Below, piece by piece: positions 42,875 to 52,337 of a stretch of DNA of 64,000 nt (positions within the stretch are counted from its first letter, which is position 1; the number at the start of each line of letters is the position of its first letter). Source of the DNA: CAZPBN01 sp964584935 (GTDB lineage: Bacteria; Acidobacteriota; Aminicenantia; Aminicenantales; Aminicenantaceae); NCBI GenBank assembly GCA_964584935.1, contig CAZPBN010000008.1, forward strand, positions 1 through 64,000, in the 5' to 3' direction. A model generated the notes under the pieces. The model was given only the letters and a program-made list of their open reading frames with translations. It was not told the origin of the DNA and did no database searches. A program made the position numbers and the translations under genes.

Positions 42875-44206
42875 TTATGGACAATTTTTTTTGTGCTCTT
42901 TCCCGTAAATAGTGCTATCTCTAGTGACACAGCCAACCACACATCCCGCCCGCATCAACTCAGAACATTTTGAACAAGCAATACAGACTTTTTTTGAATC
43001 CAATTTTCTATTTTTCATTAAATCTCTCGGAGCATCCGGATAAGCAAGCGAACTCCTTCCCAGACCTATTATCGATGCTTTTCCCCGATTGATCGCGGCT
43101 GCTCCCACATGAGGAAAAAATGAACGCAGCCAGGAAAATCCAGTTCCCACAAAAGGAATATAAGGAAAATCCTTTTGCAGTTCTCCGCACAGTTTAATCA
43201 ATCGGGCTATTCCCTCCAGAGGATGTTCTTCAGGAACAAGTGTTCCCGAAACCGGTTGGTCAAAAGGACGGCTTATATGAGCATTGTAATAAGGATTTCC
43301 CGCCGTGATATTGATGAGCGAGCATCCTGCATTCCCGAGACTTTGAATCAATTCTTTCGGTTCTTTCAGATCTATCTCCAGAGAACCATCTTTTGAAACT
43401 CCGAATCCATAGGGATAATGGATTCCGTCATAAGCATTCAAACGAACTGCCAAATCAAGTCCGGGAACTCTATCATGAATTTTCTGAATCACCTCCAATA
43501 GAAAACTGATTCGATTTGAAAAAGCTCCCCCATAACGGCTTTTTTCCCGGGCATAGGCTGCCAGAAGCTCATTAATCAAATATCCATGACAGGATTTGAT
43601 GTCCACAGCATCAAATCCTGCTTCTCTGGCTAATCGGGCAGCCTTTACATAATGATCCTGCAATCGATCCAATTCATCATCTTTTATAATATGAACCTGA
43701 TCATCCTTTCCTTCCAGAAAAGGATTGGAAACAGCGATCACCGGCTTTGATTTTCCTTCAGGTTTGCTGTATCGCCCTGAATGAGTCAATTGAAGGACTG
43801 TGAATAACTCCTGGGCATTTCCATAAACTCTATAAGCGGCTTTGCGAGTTTGCATCACCAGATTTTCGAAACGACTCAGGCTTCGGGAGGAAATCATCAA
43901 CTGATAGGGATTTGAACGTCCTTCAGGAATAACACCGGTGGCTTCAAACCATATGAGTCCGCTTCCTCCTTCGGCATAGCGGGTGTACCGTCTGAGTGTG
44001 AGTGCGCTGGGAGAGCCATCAGGATCAGCATCAAATCCTTCCATTGGCTGCACAGCCAAACGGTTGGGTACATTCCTCAATCCAATCGTGATCGGATTGA
44101 ATAGATTTGACAGCGAATCACTATAAGGAACCATAACTCCAAGATTCTCTGCTTTTTCTAACAGCTCATTCTTGATTTTGAAATCAAATTGCTGATGCCT
44201 GGACAT
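42875..44206 (-). CDS. NADH:flavin oxidoreductase (old yellow enzyme family)
   Basis: FMN-binding TIM-barrel enzyme of 443 residues. Features of the group: NRLAVQPMEGFDAD near residue 50, GLIWFEATGVIPEGR, LTHSGRYS, AARLAREAGFDAVDIKSCHGYL near 200 with the H of the active site, and LAVRLNAYDG. At the C terminus CIACSKCSELMRAGCVVGC gives four or more cysteines, similar to the Fe-S site of the dienoyl-CoA reductase subgroup, though the second (pyridine-nucleotide) half of those enzymes is missing. Probable role: reduction of an unsaturated compound. The MATE-like gene lies 64 bases upstream on the same strand. Confidence 0.82.
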   Translation of the reverse strand: MSRHQQFDFKIKNELLEKAENLGVMVPYSDSLSNLFNPITIGLRNVPNRLAVQPMEGFDADPDGSPSALTLRRYTRYAEGGSGLIWFEATGVIPEGRSNPYQLMISSRSLSRFENLVMQTRKAAYRVYGNAQELFTVLQLTHSGRYSKPEGKSKPVIAVSNPFLEGKDDQVHIIKDDELDRLQDHYVKAARLAREAGFDAVDIKSCHGYLINELLAAYAREKSRYGGAFSNRISFLLEVIQKIHDRVPGLDLAVRLNAYDGIHYPYGFGVSKDGSLEIDLKEPKELIQSLGNAGCSLINITAGNPYYNAHISRPFDQPVSGTLVPEEHPLEGIARLIKLCGELQKDFPYIPFVGTGFSWLRSFFPHVGAAAINRGKASIIGLGRSSLAYPDAPRDLMKNRKLDSKKVCIACSKCSELMRAGCVVGCVTRDSTIYGKEHKKNCP

Positions 44207-44270
44207 AACACTCCTATAGTATATAAAAATATTTTAAAAAAGAAATAAAAATTTAATAACCTTCCCAATT

Positions 44271-45593
44271 TTATGCTGATTTTTTTAGTACTTTAAAATA
44301 AGGTATGAAAAGATAGCTCACAGCTAAAAATCGCCCCACTACAAGTGAAATGGCTGCCGCAACGGCACCTATCATTCCCAAAAACTGTATAGAAATAATA
44401 AGTAAAATGATGACCGTCGTGACCTCAATAGCTGTGGCAATGGTTATGGGCTTTGTTCTCCGGGAATTAACCAGAACAGCTCTTTGCAAAGAGAGTAAAA
44501 CCACCATGGCGGGTATGAATGTGAGTATTCGTGTGGGGAGAATTGAAAATTCTGTCAAATCCATTGACAATCCGGAAACATCTCTGAACCATATAAAAGA
44601 TAATTTTGTGAAAACAACAACCAGAAAGATTCCGGCCATACATAATCCCAGTAAAATGGCAAATCGACGTATCTGTTGATATCTTCGGTTACCAGTTCCC
44701 AGAAGGGCAATCCCAACTTCTTGAAAAGACATCCCAACACTTCGAAAAATAAACACAAATGAATTTATAACCGGCAGCACAGCCAAGGACTCAATAGCCA
44801 TGCGGCTGTTTCCCACAAAAAAGGTCACCAGGGGCTGAACAGCTAATCCCAGAATGGATGTCAGGGCAAGAGGATAATAAAAATGGGTGATATTTTTATA
44901 GGTTAACGTGGCTTTCTCCGAATCATCTGATTCAACAGTCATCAGAAATTTCACTGAATGATGTGCCATAATCCGAGAGGCGATGGCTTCTCCGATCACT
45001 CCCATAGACAAGGAAAGCCCCCCAACCACGGCTCCCGGTATTTCCAATACCCAATAACAAAAAAGTGCTGTTAAAGACATCGATGTCAACCGGACAACTG
45101 TTCCATAAGCAACTCTTCTGGTCAGATTGCTTCTTATCAGAACTCCTTGATAAAAGCGCCGATAACCAATCGCAGCCGGCCAAGGCAATAAAACCAGGCA
45201 GGTTTTATAAGTCAAATTTGCTACATCCACCTTCAATCCAATGAGACCCGTGGCAACAAAATGGAAAACAGGTGGGATCAAAAGAATTAGCATTAAAAAT
45301 GTGATGATACTGTTTAAAGTATAGGTGAAACGCCTTAGTTTCAAAAAAGTATATCTGTTTTTAACCAGAGCTGTGGAAGCACTCATAATCATGATAATGG
45401 GAGCTTCCATAAAAACAGCAATGGCAAAAGCAACTCCATAAGCGGCTAAATTGTACTTTGGGGAGGGCATCCGGGCAATCACAGCAGCCAGAAACGGTCC
45501 TTCTGTAGCCATCATCAACCAGGTCCCGGCAAGAGGAGCCCAGAAAATAAATATTTTCTTAAGGCTTAGTTCATCATTCGGCATTTCCGCCAA
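44271..45593 (-). CDS. MATE-like multidrug/oligosaccharide exporter superfamily protein
   Basis: Integral membrane protein of 440 residues with about 12 hydrophobic segments. The pattern of the MOP/MATE fold is visible in APLAGTWLMMATEGPFLAA at the start, an EAPIIMIMSAST helix near 60, WPAAIGYRRFYQGVL near 155, and the second half beginning near residue 225. It would export a small molecule by antiport; no specificity is visible. Likely co-transcribed with the downstream flavin oxidoreductase. Confidence 0.65.
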   Translation of the reverse strand: MAEMPNDELSLKKIFIFWAPLAGTWLMMATEGPFLAAVIARMPSPKYNLAAYGVAFAIAVFMEAPIIMIMSASTALVKNRYTFLKLRRFTYTLNSIITFLMLILLIPPVFHFVATGLIGLKVDVANLTYKTCLVLLPWPAAIGYRRFYQGVLIRSNLTRRVAYGTVVRLTSMSLTALFCYWVLEIPGAVVGGLSLSMGVIGEAIASRIMAHHSVKFLMTVESDDSEKATLTYKNITHFYYPLALTSILGLAVQPLVTFFVGNSRMAIESLAVLPVINSFVFIFRSVGMSFQEVGIALLGTGNRRYQQIRRFAILLGLCMAGIFLVVVFTKLSFIWFRDVSGLSMDLTEFSILPTRILTFIPAMVVLLSLQRAVLVNSRRTKPITIATAIEVTTVIILLIISIQFLGMIGAVAAAISLVVGRFLAVSYLFIPYFKVLKKSA

Positions 45594-46018
45594 CTTTATC
45601 TTTATTTAATTAAAGAATCAAGTAAGTTATGAATAGATATTGTTACGAAAAAAAAGAGGGACACTTTACCTATTTACCTTATTTTGTGAAGCGAGACGAG
45701 AGAGAAAGGCGAGACGAATTTATAAAGAAGCAAGACAAGTTAATTGTGTTTGTTGCCTCCATTGCGTTATTCGCGTTACTGGCATTTTTTGAATCGTTCC
45801 CTTAAATCTAGTCTGTTTTGCCCATTCATTTAATTTGCACTGGTTGATCTCCCTTCTTCTTCTTGGACTGTTCGTGGACTAATTCCACCATTAATTATCC
45901 TTTCTGTAGGGGCCGATTCCCTCATCAGTCCACATGGATTTAAAACAGGGCTGTTTGGGAAATGGTTCCTACAATCCTCTCCCACGCGAGAGAGGAACCT
46001 CTATCTTCAAAAGGGAAT
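45594..46018. other. Intergenic region with repeat fragments
   Basis: No gene seen. Contains the inverted third copy of the short dispersed repeat (GGGACACTTTACCTATTTAC then CTTATTTT, 45658-45685); a purine-rich GAGACGAGAGAGAAAGGCGA tract; one or two degenerate 9-bp units near 45808; a segment CTGTAGGGGCCGATTCCCTC at about 45904 that resembles, inverted, the sequence at 27431-27455; and a hairpin CCTCTC...GAGAGG at 45976-45995, shortly after the ABC-F stop. Confidence 0.5.
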
Positions 46019-47968
46019 TTAAGATTTTATGGTTTCCATCAATTTCTCCAGTTTCAGTTTAGACTGTTCCCAGTCCTGATAAAGATTTTCCAGCTCCTTC
46101 TTAAGGGCTGCATGTCTTTTTTGTAAGGAAACAATCTTTCCTGACTCTTTATAGGTTTCCGGGTTTGCCATCTCTTTTTCAATATGTTTGATTTCCTCTT
46201 CAATGTCATCTATCCTTTGTTCTTTTGATTTTATATTCTGATTCAATTGATTTCTTTCCTTGGTAATAGACTTTCGGGCTTCGGCTTCCATCCGTTTCTG
46301 CTGTTTCGTTTTTTTCCCGGAAACGATAACCTGTTTTTTTGTTTTCAATTGAATCCTGTCATCTGCCTGTTCTTCTCTTTTTTCCAAATAATAGGAATAA
46401 TTCCCTGGATATTCATTAAGCTTTTTGTCCTTTATTTCTATAACTCTATGGACAAGTTTATCCAGAAAGTACCGGTCATGAGAGATGAGTAAAAGTGTGC
46501 CATTATAACCGGAAAGGGCATATTCGAGAGCTTCTTTTGAAACCACATCCAGGTGGGTGGTGGGTTCATCCATTATTATAAAATTAACCGGAAACAAAAG
46601 AATCTTTGCCAAAGAAACTCTGGCTTTCTCTCCCCCGGAAAGCACTTTAATCTTTTTAAACACATCGTCTCCGCTGAATTGAAAGATTCCCAGCACATCT
46701 CTAATCCTGGGGATATAATTTTTATCTGCAGAGGAAAGAACTTCATCGTAAATAGTGGATTCCAAATTAAGCATTTCGATCTGATGCTGAGCGTAATACC
46801 CTATTTGGGTCCTCTTCCCCAGGCTTATGGTTCCTAAATCAGGCTTTAACTTGGAAGTTATCAGTTTAGTCAAGGTGGTTTTCCCGCTTCCGTTTGCTCC
46901 CACAAGGGCAATCTTTTCTCCTCTGTATAAATTAAGGTTGATATTGCTGAATATCCATTCTTTCTCATAACGAAAAGACATATTTTTTATTTCCAAAACG
47001 TCTTTATAACTGGGAACAGATACAGATAAATTAAATTGAACGGAACTTGAACTTTTCGGCAATTCAATTATTTCCATTTCATTCAAATACTTAATTCGGC
47101 TTTGAACTTGGGCTGCTTTGTCCTTTTTATACCTGTATCTGCTTATAAACCTTTCTTGTCTTTTTCGTTCTTCCTCTTGCTCCTTCCATTTTTTAAGCAG
47201 CCGTTCCCTTTTCTTGGCTTTTTCCTGTTCATATTTATGATAATCACCTGGATAAAATTCTAATCTCCCATTTTCCAGTTCATATATTTCATCCGTAATC
47301 CTATCAATAAAAAAGCGGTCATGGGAAACAATCACAATGCTTCCTTTAAACTGAAGAAGATATTTCTCAAGCCACTCCAAGGAAGGAAGATCCAGATGAT
47401 TAGAAGGCTCGTCCAGTAAAAGAATATCTGGCTTTTGAACAAGAAGGCGGGCAAGATACACCCTCATACGCCATCCCCCACTGAAATCGGAAAGGGGGCG
47501 CGCAAAATTATGGGAAGAAAATCCCAATCCGGAAAGAATGGTTTTTGCATCTGTTTCCAGCTTATATCCTTCTAAAGCCTGGAATTTATGCTCCAGTTTG
47601 CCAAGCTGTTCTAAAAGTTCATTTTTATTATTGGAGTCATTCAAAGCATCGTGAATTTTTGCAATTTTCTTTTCTAAAACAGCAACTTCCTTCCGTCCTT
47701 CAATCACGGTGTCTAACACAGAAGTTCCTTCTAATGCTGTTTCTTCCTGGGGAAGATAAGCGATTTTGTATCGTTTGGGTTTGGTAATACTCCCTTTAAA
47801 GGAGGTAATATCACCGTTTATAATCTTTAAAAGGGTTGTTTTTCCAGCTCCGTTCGGTCCCAGCAATGCATCTCTTTGTCCAGACTGAATAAACCAGTCC
47901 ACACCAGATAATATTTCTCTCCCGGCAATCGAATACTTTAAATCATGGAGTTGAAGCATCAAAACCAC
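46019..47968 (-). CDS. ABC-F family ATPase (ribosome-associated type)
   Basis: Soluble protein of 649 residues with two ABC domains and no membrane part. First domain: Walker A GPNGAGKTT near residue 37, signature DFSGGWRMR, Walker B DILLLDEPSNHLDL. Then the ABC-F linker, full of K, R and E (YEQEKAKKRERLLKKW). Second domain: GANGSGKTT, LSGGEKARVSLA, FIIMDEPTTHLD. The C-terminal 100 residues are a coiled coil (RIDDIEEEIKHIEKEMAN). ABC-F proteins act on translating ribosomes; it resembles the Uup/YdiF-type housekeeping members more than antibiotic-resistance forms, but this is not decisive. A small remnant gene lies 13 bases upstream. Confidence 0.92.
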   Translation of the reverse strand: MVLMLQLHDLKYSIAGREILSGVDWFIQSGQRDALLGPNGAGKTTLLKIINGDITSFKGSITKPKRYKIAYLPQEETALEGTSVLDTVIEGRKEVAVLEKKIAKIHDALNDSNNKNELLEQLGKLEHKFQALEGYKLETDAKTILSGLGFSSHNFARPLSDFSGGWRMRVYLARLLVQKPDILLLDEPSNHLDLPSLEWLEKYLLQFKGSIVIVSHDRFFIDRITDEIYELENGRLEFYPGDYHKYEQEKAKKRERLLKKWKEQEEERKRQERFISRYRYKKDKAAQVQSRIKYLNEMEIIELPKSSSSVQFNLSVSVPSYKDVLEIKNMSFRYEKEWIFSNINLNLYRGEKIALVGANGSGKTTLTKLITSKLKPDLGTISLGKRTQIGYYAQHQIEMLNLESTIYDEVLSSADKNYIPRIRDVLGIFQFSGDDVFKKIKVLSGGEKARVSLAKILLFPVNFIIMDEPTTHLDVVSKEALEYALSGYNGTLLLISHDRYFLDKLVHRVIEIKDKKLNEYPGNYSYYLEKREEQADDRIQLKTKKQVIVSGKKTKQQKRMEAEARKSITKERNQLNQNIKSKEQRIDDIEEEIKHIEKEMANPETYKESGKIVSLQKRHAALKKELENLYQDWEQSKLKLEKLMETIKS

Positions 47969-47981
47969 TCAACAGGTGAAC

Positions 47982-48335
47982 TCATTTCAATAAACTTTTT
48001 AGCGCTTTTATATTATTTTTCATCCGTTCTTCACAAATCCCGGGCCACTCTTTTCGACCGGTGATGGATAATTCGCCTCTTTCATACATCTGCGCTGCTT
48101 GATGAGCCATTTGAATCAACCTTAAGAATTCTATAGGATTCAAATCAGGAAATCTCGAAAGAAACATTTCATCAAAAACAGGAATGGTGAAACTTCCTTC
48201 GTGGTCTTCAATGGATATTCCTGAATATTGAACTCCCTCCGATCCATTGTTTTTACTCCATTTCATTATTTCCATAGGAGTTTGTTTCAAAGGAAAGAGA
48301 CCATAATTGTCAATGCCCACACCAAATCTTTTCAT
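47982..48335 (-). pseudogene. Internally deleted sugar isomerase/epimerase-like TIM barrel
   Basis: Open frame of 117 residues. The first 40, FGVGIDNYGLFPLKQTPMEI to EGVQYSGI, look like the first strand-helix-strand of a xylose isomerase-like TIM barrel. The last 75, from EGSFTIPVFDEMF through EERMKNNIKALKSLL, look like the C-terminal end of the same kind of protein. About 150 residues that should lie between are missing without breaking the frame. It may be a deleted, non-functional gene or an unusual small protein. It ends 13 bases before the ABC-F start. Confidence 0.45.
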
Positions 48336-48612
48336 GGCATATTTTTTTTAAGGATGATTTATTTATTCTTTGAAATTTTATAGCACAGTGAATATTCTTA
48401 GTCAAAAATTAATATGGCAGAAGCTCCCTGTTTGTTCAAATAAATGCTTTCATAATTTAAAAATAACATATAAAATAATGTAAAATAAGATTTACATAAT
48501 CGTGAACTATAATATACAATTTGAATTTCTCAGAAAATTAAATAAAATTTATTTTTATAAATAACCTACAAAAACAATAAAAAACAATTAGGTTAATAAT
48601 TTTGTTGAACAC
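48336..48612. other. AT-rich intergenic region, divergent
   Basis: Lies between the leftward remnant and the rightward TPR/PEGA gene. Very AT-rich and with no gene; it precedes the sigma-54-type promoter at 48613. Confidence 0.4.
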
Positions 48613-48628
48613 TGGCATAAAAATTGCT
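48613..48628 (+). promoter_or_regulatory. Sigma-54-type (-24/-12) promoter
   Basis: TGGCATAAAAATTGCT matches TGGCAY-RN4-TTGCW, with GG and GC separated by exactly ten bases. Predicted transcription start is near 48640, about 86 bases ahead of the TPR/PEGA start codon, in an otherwise AT-rich region. Use of sigma-54 implies an enhancer-binding activator, whose gene is not in the window. Confidence 0.6.
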
Positions 48629-48725
48629 TCTATATTATTATCTTTCAATGGAGGATAACACCAGATAAGAATTTCATAAAAAATATGATAAAATATCATT
48701 AATATCAAATATTTAAGGAGGAACA

Positions 48726-50732
48726 ATGCCAGATGTTTCAGAGGAATTGAAAAATGAAATCAGAGATATTGCCAGCTCTATAGATCAAAAAAATTATGAT
48801 GATGCCTTAAATACAATCAATGAAGCTCTATCCAAGTACCCAAACAGTGAAGAACTATCATCACTTAAAAAAAGAGTCCAAGAAGACATCAAAACAATTA
48901 TTGAAGAAACCAAACAATCTGCTCAGGAAGGCAAGTATGATATTGCTCTCAAAAACATCAGCGATTATTTACTTCTCAATCCTGGTAGTTTTCTAGCATT
49001 AAAAAAAGAAAAAAAATCAATTGAAAAAAAATTGAACAATGAGTTTTCCAGGGCAAAAAAAGAATATAAAGAAGGTCATAAAGATAAGGCCCTTGAAATT
49101 TTAGAACAATTAGCCAGAATCCCGGAGTCAGATTCAGAAACGATCAGCTCAAACATGGATTCCATAAAGGAAATGATAGAAGAAATCAAAGCCACATCAC
49201 CCGATAAACCAGAAACGGAATCCGTTGACCCTGAACCGATTCAGAAAAAGAAGGGATCAACAGCAAAAAAATGGAAGACTTTCCATAAAAAAATAGAAGA
49301 TGAAAAATACGATGAAGCCAAACAAACTCTAGAAGAAATCATTGAATTGGATCCTGAAGATGAAGAAGCCAAAAAATATTTAAATATAATGGAGATGGAC
49401 TCCAAAAATATTTCCAATCTTTTTTTTCAAAACAGATTGGATGATGCCCTTCTGGCTATTTCAGTAAGCCTTTCAAAAAATCCGGATAATCAAGAAACTT
49501 TAAGCTATAAATGGCGGGTGGAATCTCAGGTGTCACAAAAAATCAATGAGATCAATAAAATGGTCGAGGAAAAGAAATATAAAGACGCTCTTTATGAAAT
49601 AAAAGATGCTCTTAAAAATAATCCCCGGGCTTTTAAGAAACTGGAACCGCTGCAAAAAAAAGTCAAAGCATTATCTGAAGGAAAAACTCCTGAAGAAATC
49701 GAAGAGGAAGAAAAAAGCAAAAAGACTTCTCCACGAACTAAAAAAAAGTTAGTTCCCCTAGTAGCAGGAATTGCTGGTATTGTTATCATTGCCCTAGCAC
49801 TCGTTTTGTTTTTACCAAAAGGAAACAAGAAAAAAGAAGCAATAACTCCCGGACAAATTCTTCTCACAAAACAAGAAGGAATCAATTATTCAGACCTTTC
49901 GGTTACCATGGGTGATATCAGTTTTTCTCCAGAAAATCCCGTCACTCATGAAATAAAACCAGGAACATACAATTTCAACTTTCAAAAGGGAGTCCATACT
50001 TATAATAAACAAGTCAATATCCAATCAGAACAGGAAACAAAAGTCATGATTCCCCTCATCCCTGTCAAAATAGACATTCAACCAGATGGAGAAATTTGGG
50101 AAAATGAAGATATGATATCAGAAAGCAATTCTTTACACGAGTTTCACCTGCTACCAGATGAATACACCTTCATTATAAAAAAAGAGGGTTATCAGGATGA
50201 AACTGTTAATTTTTCTCTTGAAGAAAACAATACAACCCAAACCTTTAGTTTTGAACTTGCCCCCGTTCCTCCGGATCAACCGGGTATTCTAAGAGTCCAG
50301 GTTCACCCATCAGGAAGTCAAGTTTATGAAGGATCCAATTTACTGGCTTCATTTCCTCCCCTGAGACAGGATATATCTTTATCTCCGGGAAGGCACACAT
50401 TACGATACACCAACACAGAACAAAACTGTGAGGATAGAGAAATTAGCTACCGAATTAATTCTGGAGGAATCATAACAGATACGATTTACTTGTGCTTTGG
50501 GACTTTAAATATCAACACCATGCCCCCTGGAGCAGCAATCATCATTGATGGAAAAGAAAATGATATATACGGCAACCCCTATGGCACCACTCCAAGAGCG
50601 AATCTCAGACTGCCAACTGGATTACACACGCTGCAGGTCAGCCACCCTGATTATTCTCCAAAAACTGTTCAATTCGTGATTGAAGCAAACAAAAGAGTCA
50701 ATCGATCTGTTGACTTAGGAAAAGAACAATAA
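48726..50732 (+). CDS. TPR protein with membrane helix and PEGA domains
   Basis: Protein of 668 residues. Cytoplasmic N-terminal part (about 1-340) with several TPR-like helix pairs (SIDQKNYDDALNTINEALSK, EDEKYDEAKQTLEEIIELDP, NPDNQETLSYKWRVE) and a coiled-coil stretch; one transmembrane helix at about 343-365 (LVPLVAGIAGIVIIALALVL); then an extracytoplasmic part ending in PEGA-type repeats, the last at about 590-665 (LNINTMPPGAAIIIDGKEN, YGTTPRANLRLPTGLHTLQV). PEGA domains are carried by surface-layer and envelope proteins. There is no signal peptide; the membrane helix sets the topology. A strong AAGGAGGAA precedes the ATG, and transcription is probably sigma-54-dependent. Confidence 0.85.
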   Translation: MPDVSEELKNEIRDIASSIDQKNYDDALNTINEALSKYPNSEELSSLKKRVQEDIKTIIEETKQSAQEGKYDIALKNISDYLLLNPGSFLALKKEKKSIEKKLNNEFSRAKKEYKEGHKDKALEILEQLARIPESDSETISSNMDSIKEMIEEIKATSPDKPETESVDPEPIQKKKGSTAKKWKTFHKKIEDEKYDEAKQTLEEIIELDPEDEEAKKYLNIMEMDSKNISNLFFQNRLDDALLAISVSLSKNPDNQETLSYKWRVESQVSQKINEINKMVEEKKYKDALYEIKDALKNNPRAFKKLEPLQKKVKALSEGKTPEEIEEEEKSKKTSPRTKKKLVPLVAGIAGIVIIALALVLFLPKGNKKKEAITPGQILLTKQEGINYSDLSVTMGDISFSPENPVTHEIKPGTYNFNFQKGVHTYNKQVNIQSEQETKVMIPLIPVKIDIQPDGEIWENEDMISESNSLHEFHLLPDEYTFIIKKEGYQDETVNFSLEENNTTQTFSFELAPVPPDQPGILRVQVHPSGSQVYEGSNLLASFPPLRQDISLSPGRHTLRYTNTEQNCEDREISYRINSGGIITDTIYLCFGTLNINTMPPGAAIIIDGKENDIYGNPYGTTPRANLRLPTGLHTLQVSHPDYSPKTVQFVIEANKRVNRSVDLGKEQ

Positions 50733-50761
50733 TTCAATGAATCTATATAAAGGAGGGAACA

Positions 50762-52219
50762 GTGAAAACTAAACAAATTTTGGTTTTTTTGCTTATCCCT
50801 ATTTTGCTTTTGCTTTTTGTTTCCCACAAAATTCTTGCTGCTCAAGAGGATTGCACACAATTAATAAATAATGCCGTTGCGGAATTCACGGGAGCTAATT
50901 TTGAAAGAGCCATACAATTGTTCAATGAGATAATAAACATGCCTGATTTCCAAACAAACTGCACCCCTTCAGAAAGAGAAAAATCTTATTTCTATTTATC
51001 CTACTGCCATTACCTCCTCTACGGATGCAGAAATCAAGCCACTCAAGAGGCAACCTGCAATTTAAAAATCTATTTTCCCAATTTTGACCCTTCTAATCCA
51101 GATTACCAATGGGTGTCTCAGGACTGGATAAATTGCCTGAATAATGTGGAATGTTCCAATTGTGATCTCATTGCCCGTTTCTACAATTTAGGAAAAAACC
51201 AATATTCAAATAAAAATTACATATCAGCCGTTCAAAATTTAATCAACACCCGGGTGCTGATTGAATCCGGACCCAGACCGCCGGATTGTCCCAAATATGA
51301 CCAGTATAATAATTTTTCTTCTGAATATCTCTCTATATGTGAATCGAGGTTGATAGAAAATTGGAACAAACACTTTGAATCGAACAATTATAATCAATGC
51401 TATGAAATGGAAAAAAATCTGTTTAACATTGAAGGACATGAAAACTATCTCCAAAATTTCAACAGCCACATCGCTGAAAAAAAACAGTCCCTAGTGGAAC
51501 AAGTCAACAATTCCTTACAAGACATCAAAGAAAAACTGGATACATTGTTGAGCATTGAACGATTTGAAACAGTCAATTTTGATGAGTTACAGAATGATTG
51601 GGATATCATCAAAAACATCAATAAAGAATGGCTCCAAAGTGAGAACATATCACTCTCAATGGAAATGATTCCAGCTCAGGAATTGCTGGATAGCTTTAAT
51701 ACATTTTGCCGTTTTGCAACCACCCAATATGACCTTGAAAAAGAAAGAAATGTCATGACTTTAATGGAAAACTATAAAAATTTCATAATCAACAATTTTC
51801 CAAATTCTCAAGAACAGGTTCAATCCCAATATCAAAAATATATTAATGATCCTTCTACTGTTTTTAGAAAAACCAATATTGGAGTTTTCCCCCCTACCCG
51901 CAACACGGATTTCTTACTGCCTATATCTGATTGCATGAGAAACTACAACATCAAAGGAAGCATAACCTGCGGAATCATAGTTGGAAGAGAGGGAAGAGTG
52001 GATAAATCCACCATCATTGAGAACAACCTGGATAGAAAAGAATCCTATTGCGTCAAGGATTTTGAAAAAAGTTTATTACAATACTTAGAACGTATAAGAT
52101 TTAAGCCTGCATACAAAGTAAGGTATCTTCCTGCATGCACCAAACCAACCGGACATATTTCTTCGGCCAATACCATTAATGTCAGATACTATATAGAAAG
52201 ACAATTTACTCTTAAATAG
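50762..52219 (+). CDS. Exported TPR-like protein with TonB-C-like ending
   Basis: Protein of 485 residues from a GTG, chosen for AAGGAGGG just upstream and the signal peptide that follows (ILVFLLIPILLLLFVSHKILA). The mature N-terminal part has TPR-like helices (NNAVAEFTGANFERAIQLFN) and an unusual number of cysteines. The last 110 residues (FPPTRNTDFLLPISDCMR, IKGSITCGIIVGREGRVDKS, YLERIRFKPAYKV) match the TonB C-terminal fold used in many gliding and envelope proteins. It follows the TPR/PEGA gene by 29 bases and surely shares its transcript. Together they look like parts of an envelope-spanning assembly; the actual function is unknown. Confidence 0.75.
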   Translation: MKTKQILVFLLIPILLLLFVSHKILAAQEDCTQLINNAVAEFTGANFERAIQLFNEIINMPDFQTNCTPSEREKSYFYLSYCHYLLYGCRNQATQEATCNLKIYFPNFDPSNPDYQWVSQDWINCLNNVECSNCDLIARFYNLGKNQYSNKNYISAVQNLINTRVLIESGPRPPDCPKYDQYNNFSSEYLSICESRLIENWNKHFESNNYNQCYEMEKNLFNIEGHENYLQNFNSHIAEKKQSLVEQVNNSLQDIKEKLDTLLSIERFETVNFDELQNDWDIIKNINKEWLQSENISLSMEMIPAQELLDSFNTFCRFATTQYDLEKERNVMTLMENYKNFIINNFPNSQEQVQSQYQKYINDPSTVFRKTNIGVFPPTRNTDFLLPISDCMRNYNIKGSITCGIIVGREGRVDKSTIIENNLDRKESYCVKDFEKSLLQYLERIRFKPAYKVRYLPACTKPTGHISSANTINVRYYIERQFTLK

Positions 52220-52337
52220 TTGAAAATAGTTTAGAAGCAACAATAATTCAACGACTCGTATTCTCTCACCTCCTATCTTCATTCACTCATTCAGTTTCTG
52301 AATAACACTCCAACTCCGGACTATAATAAACAGATGC

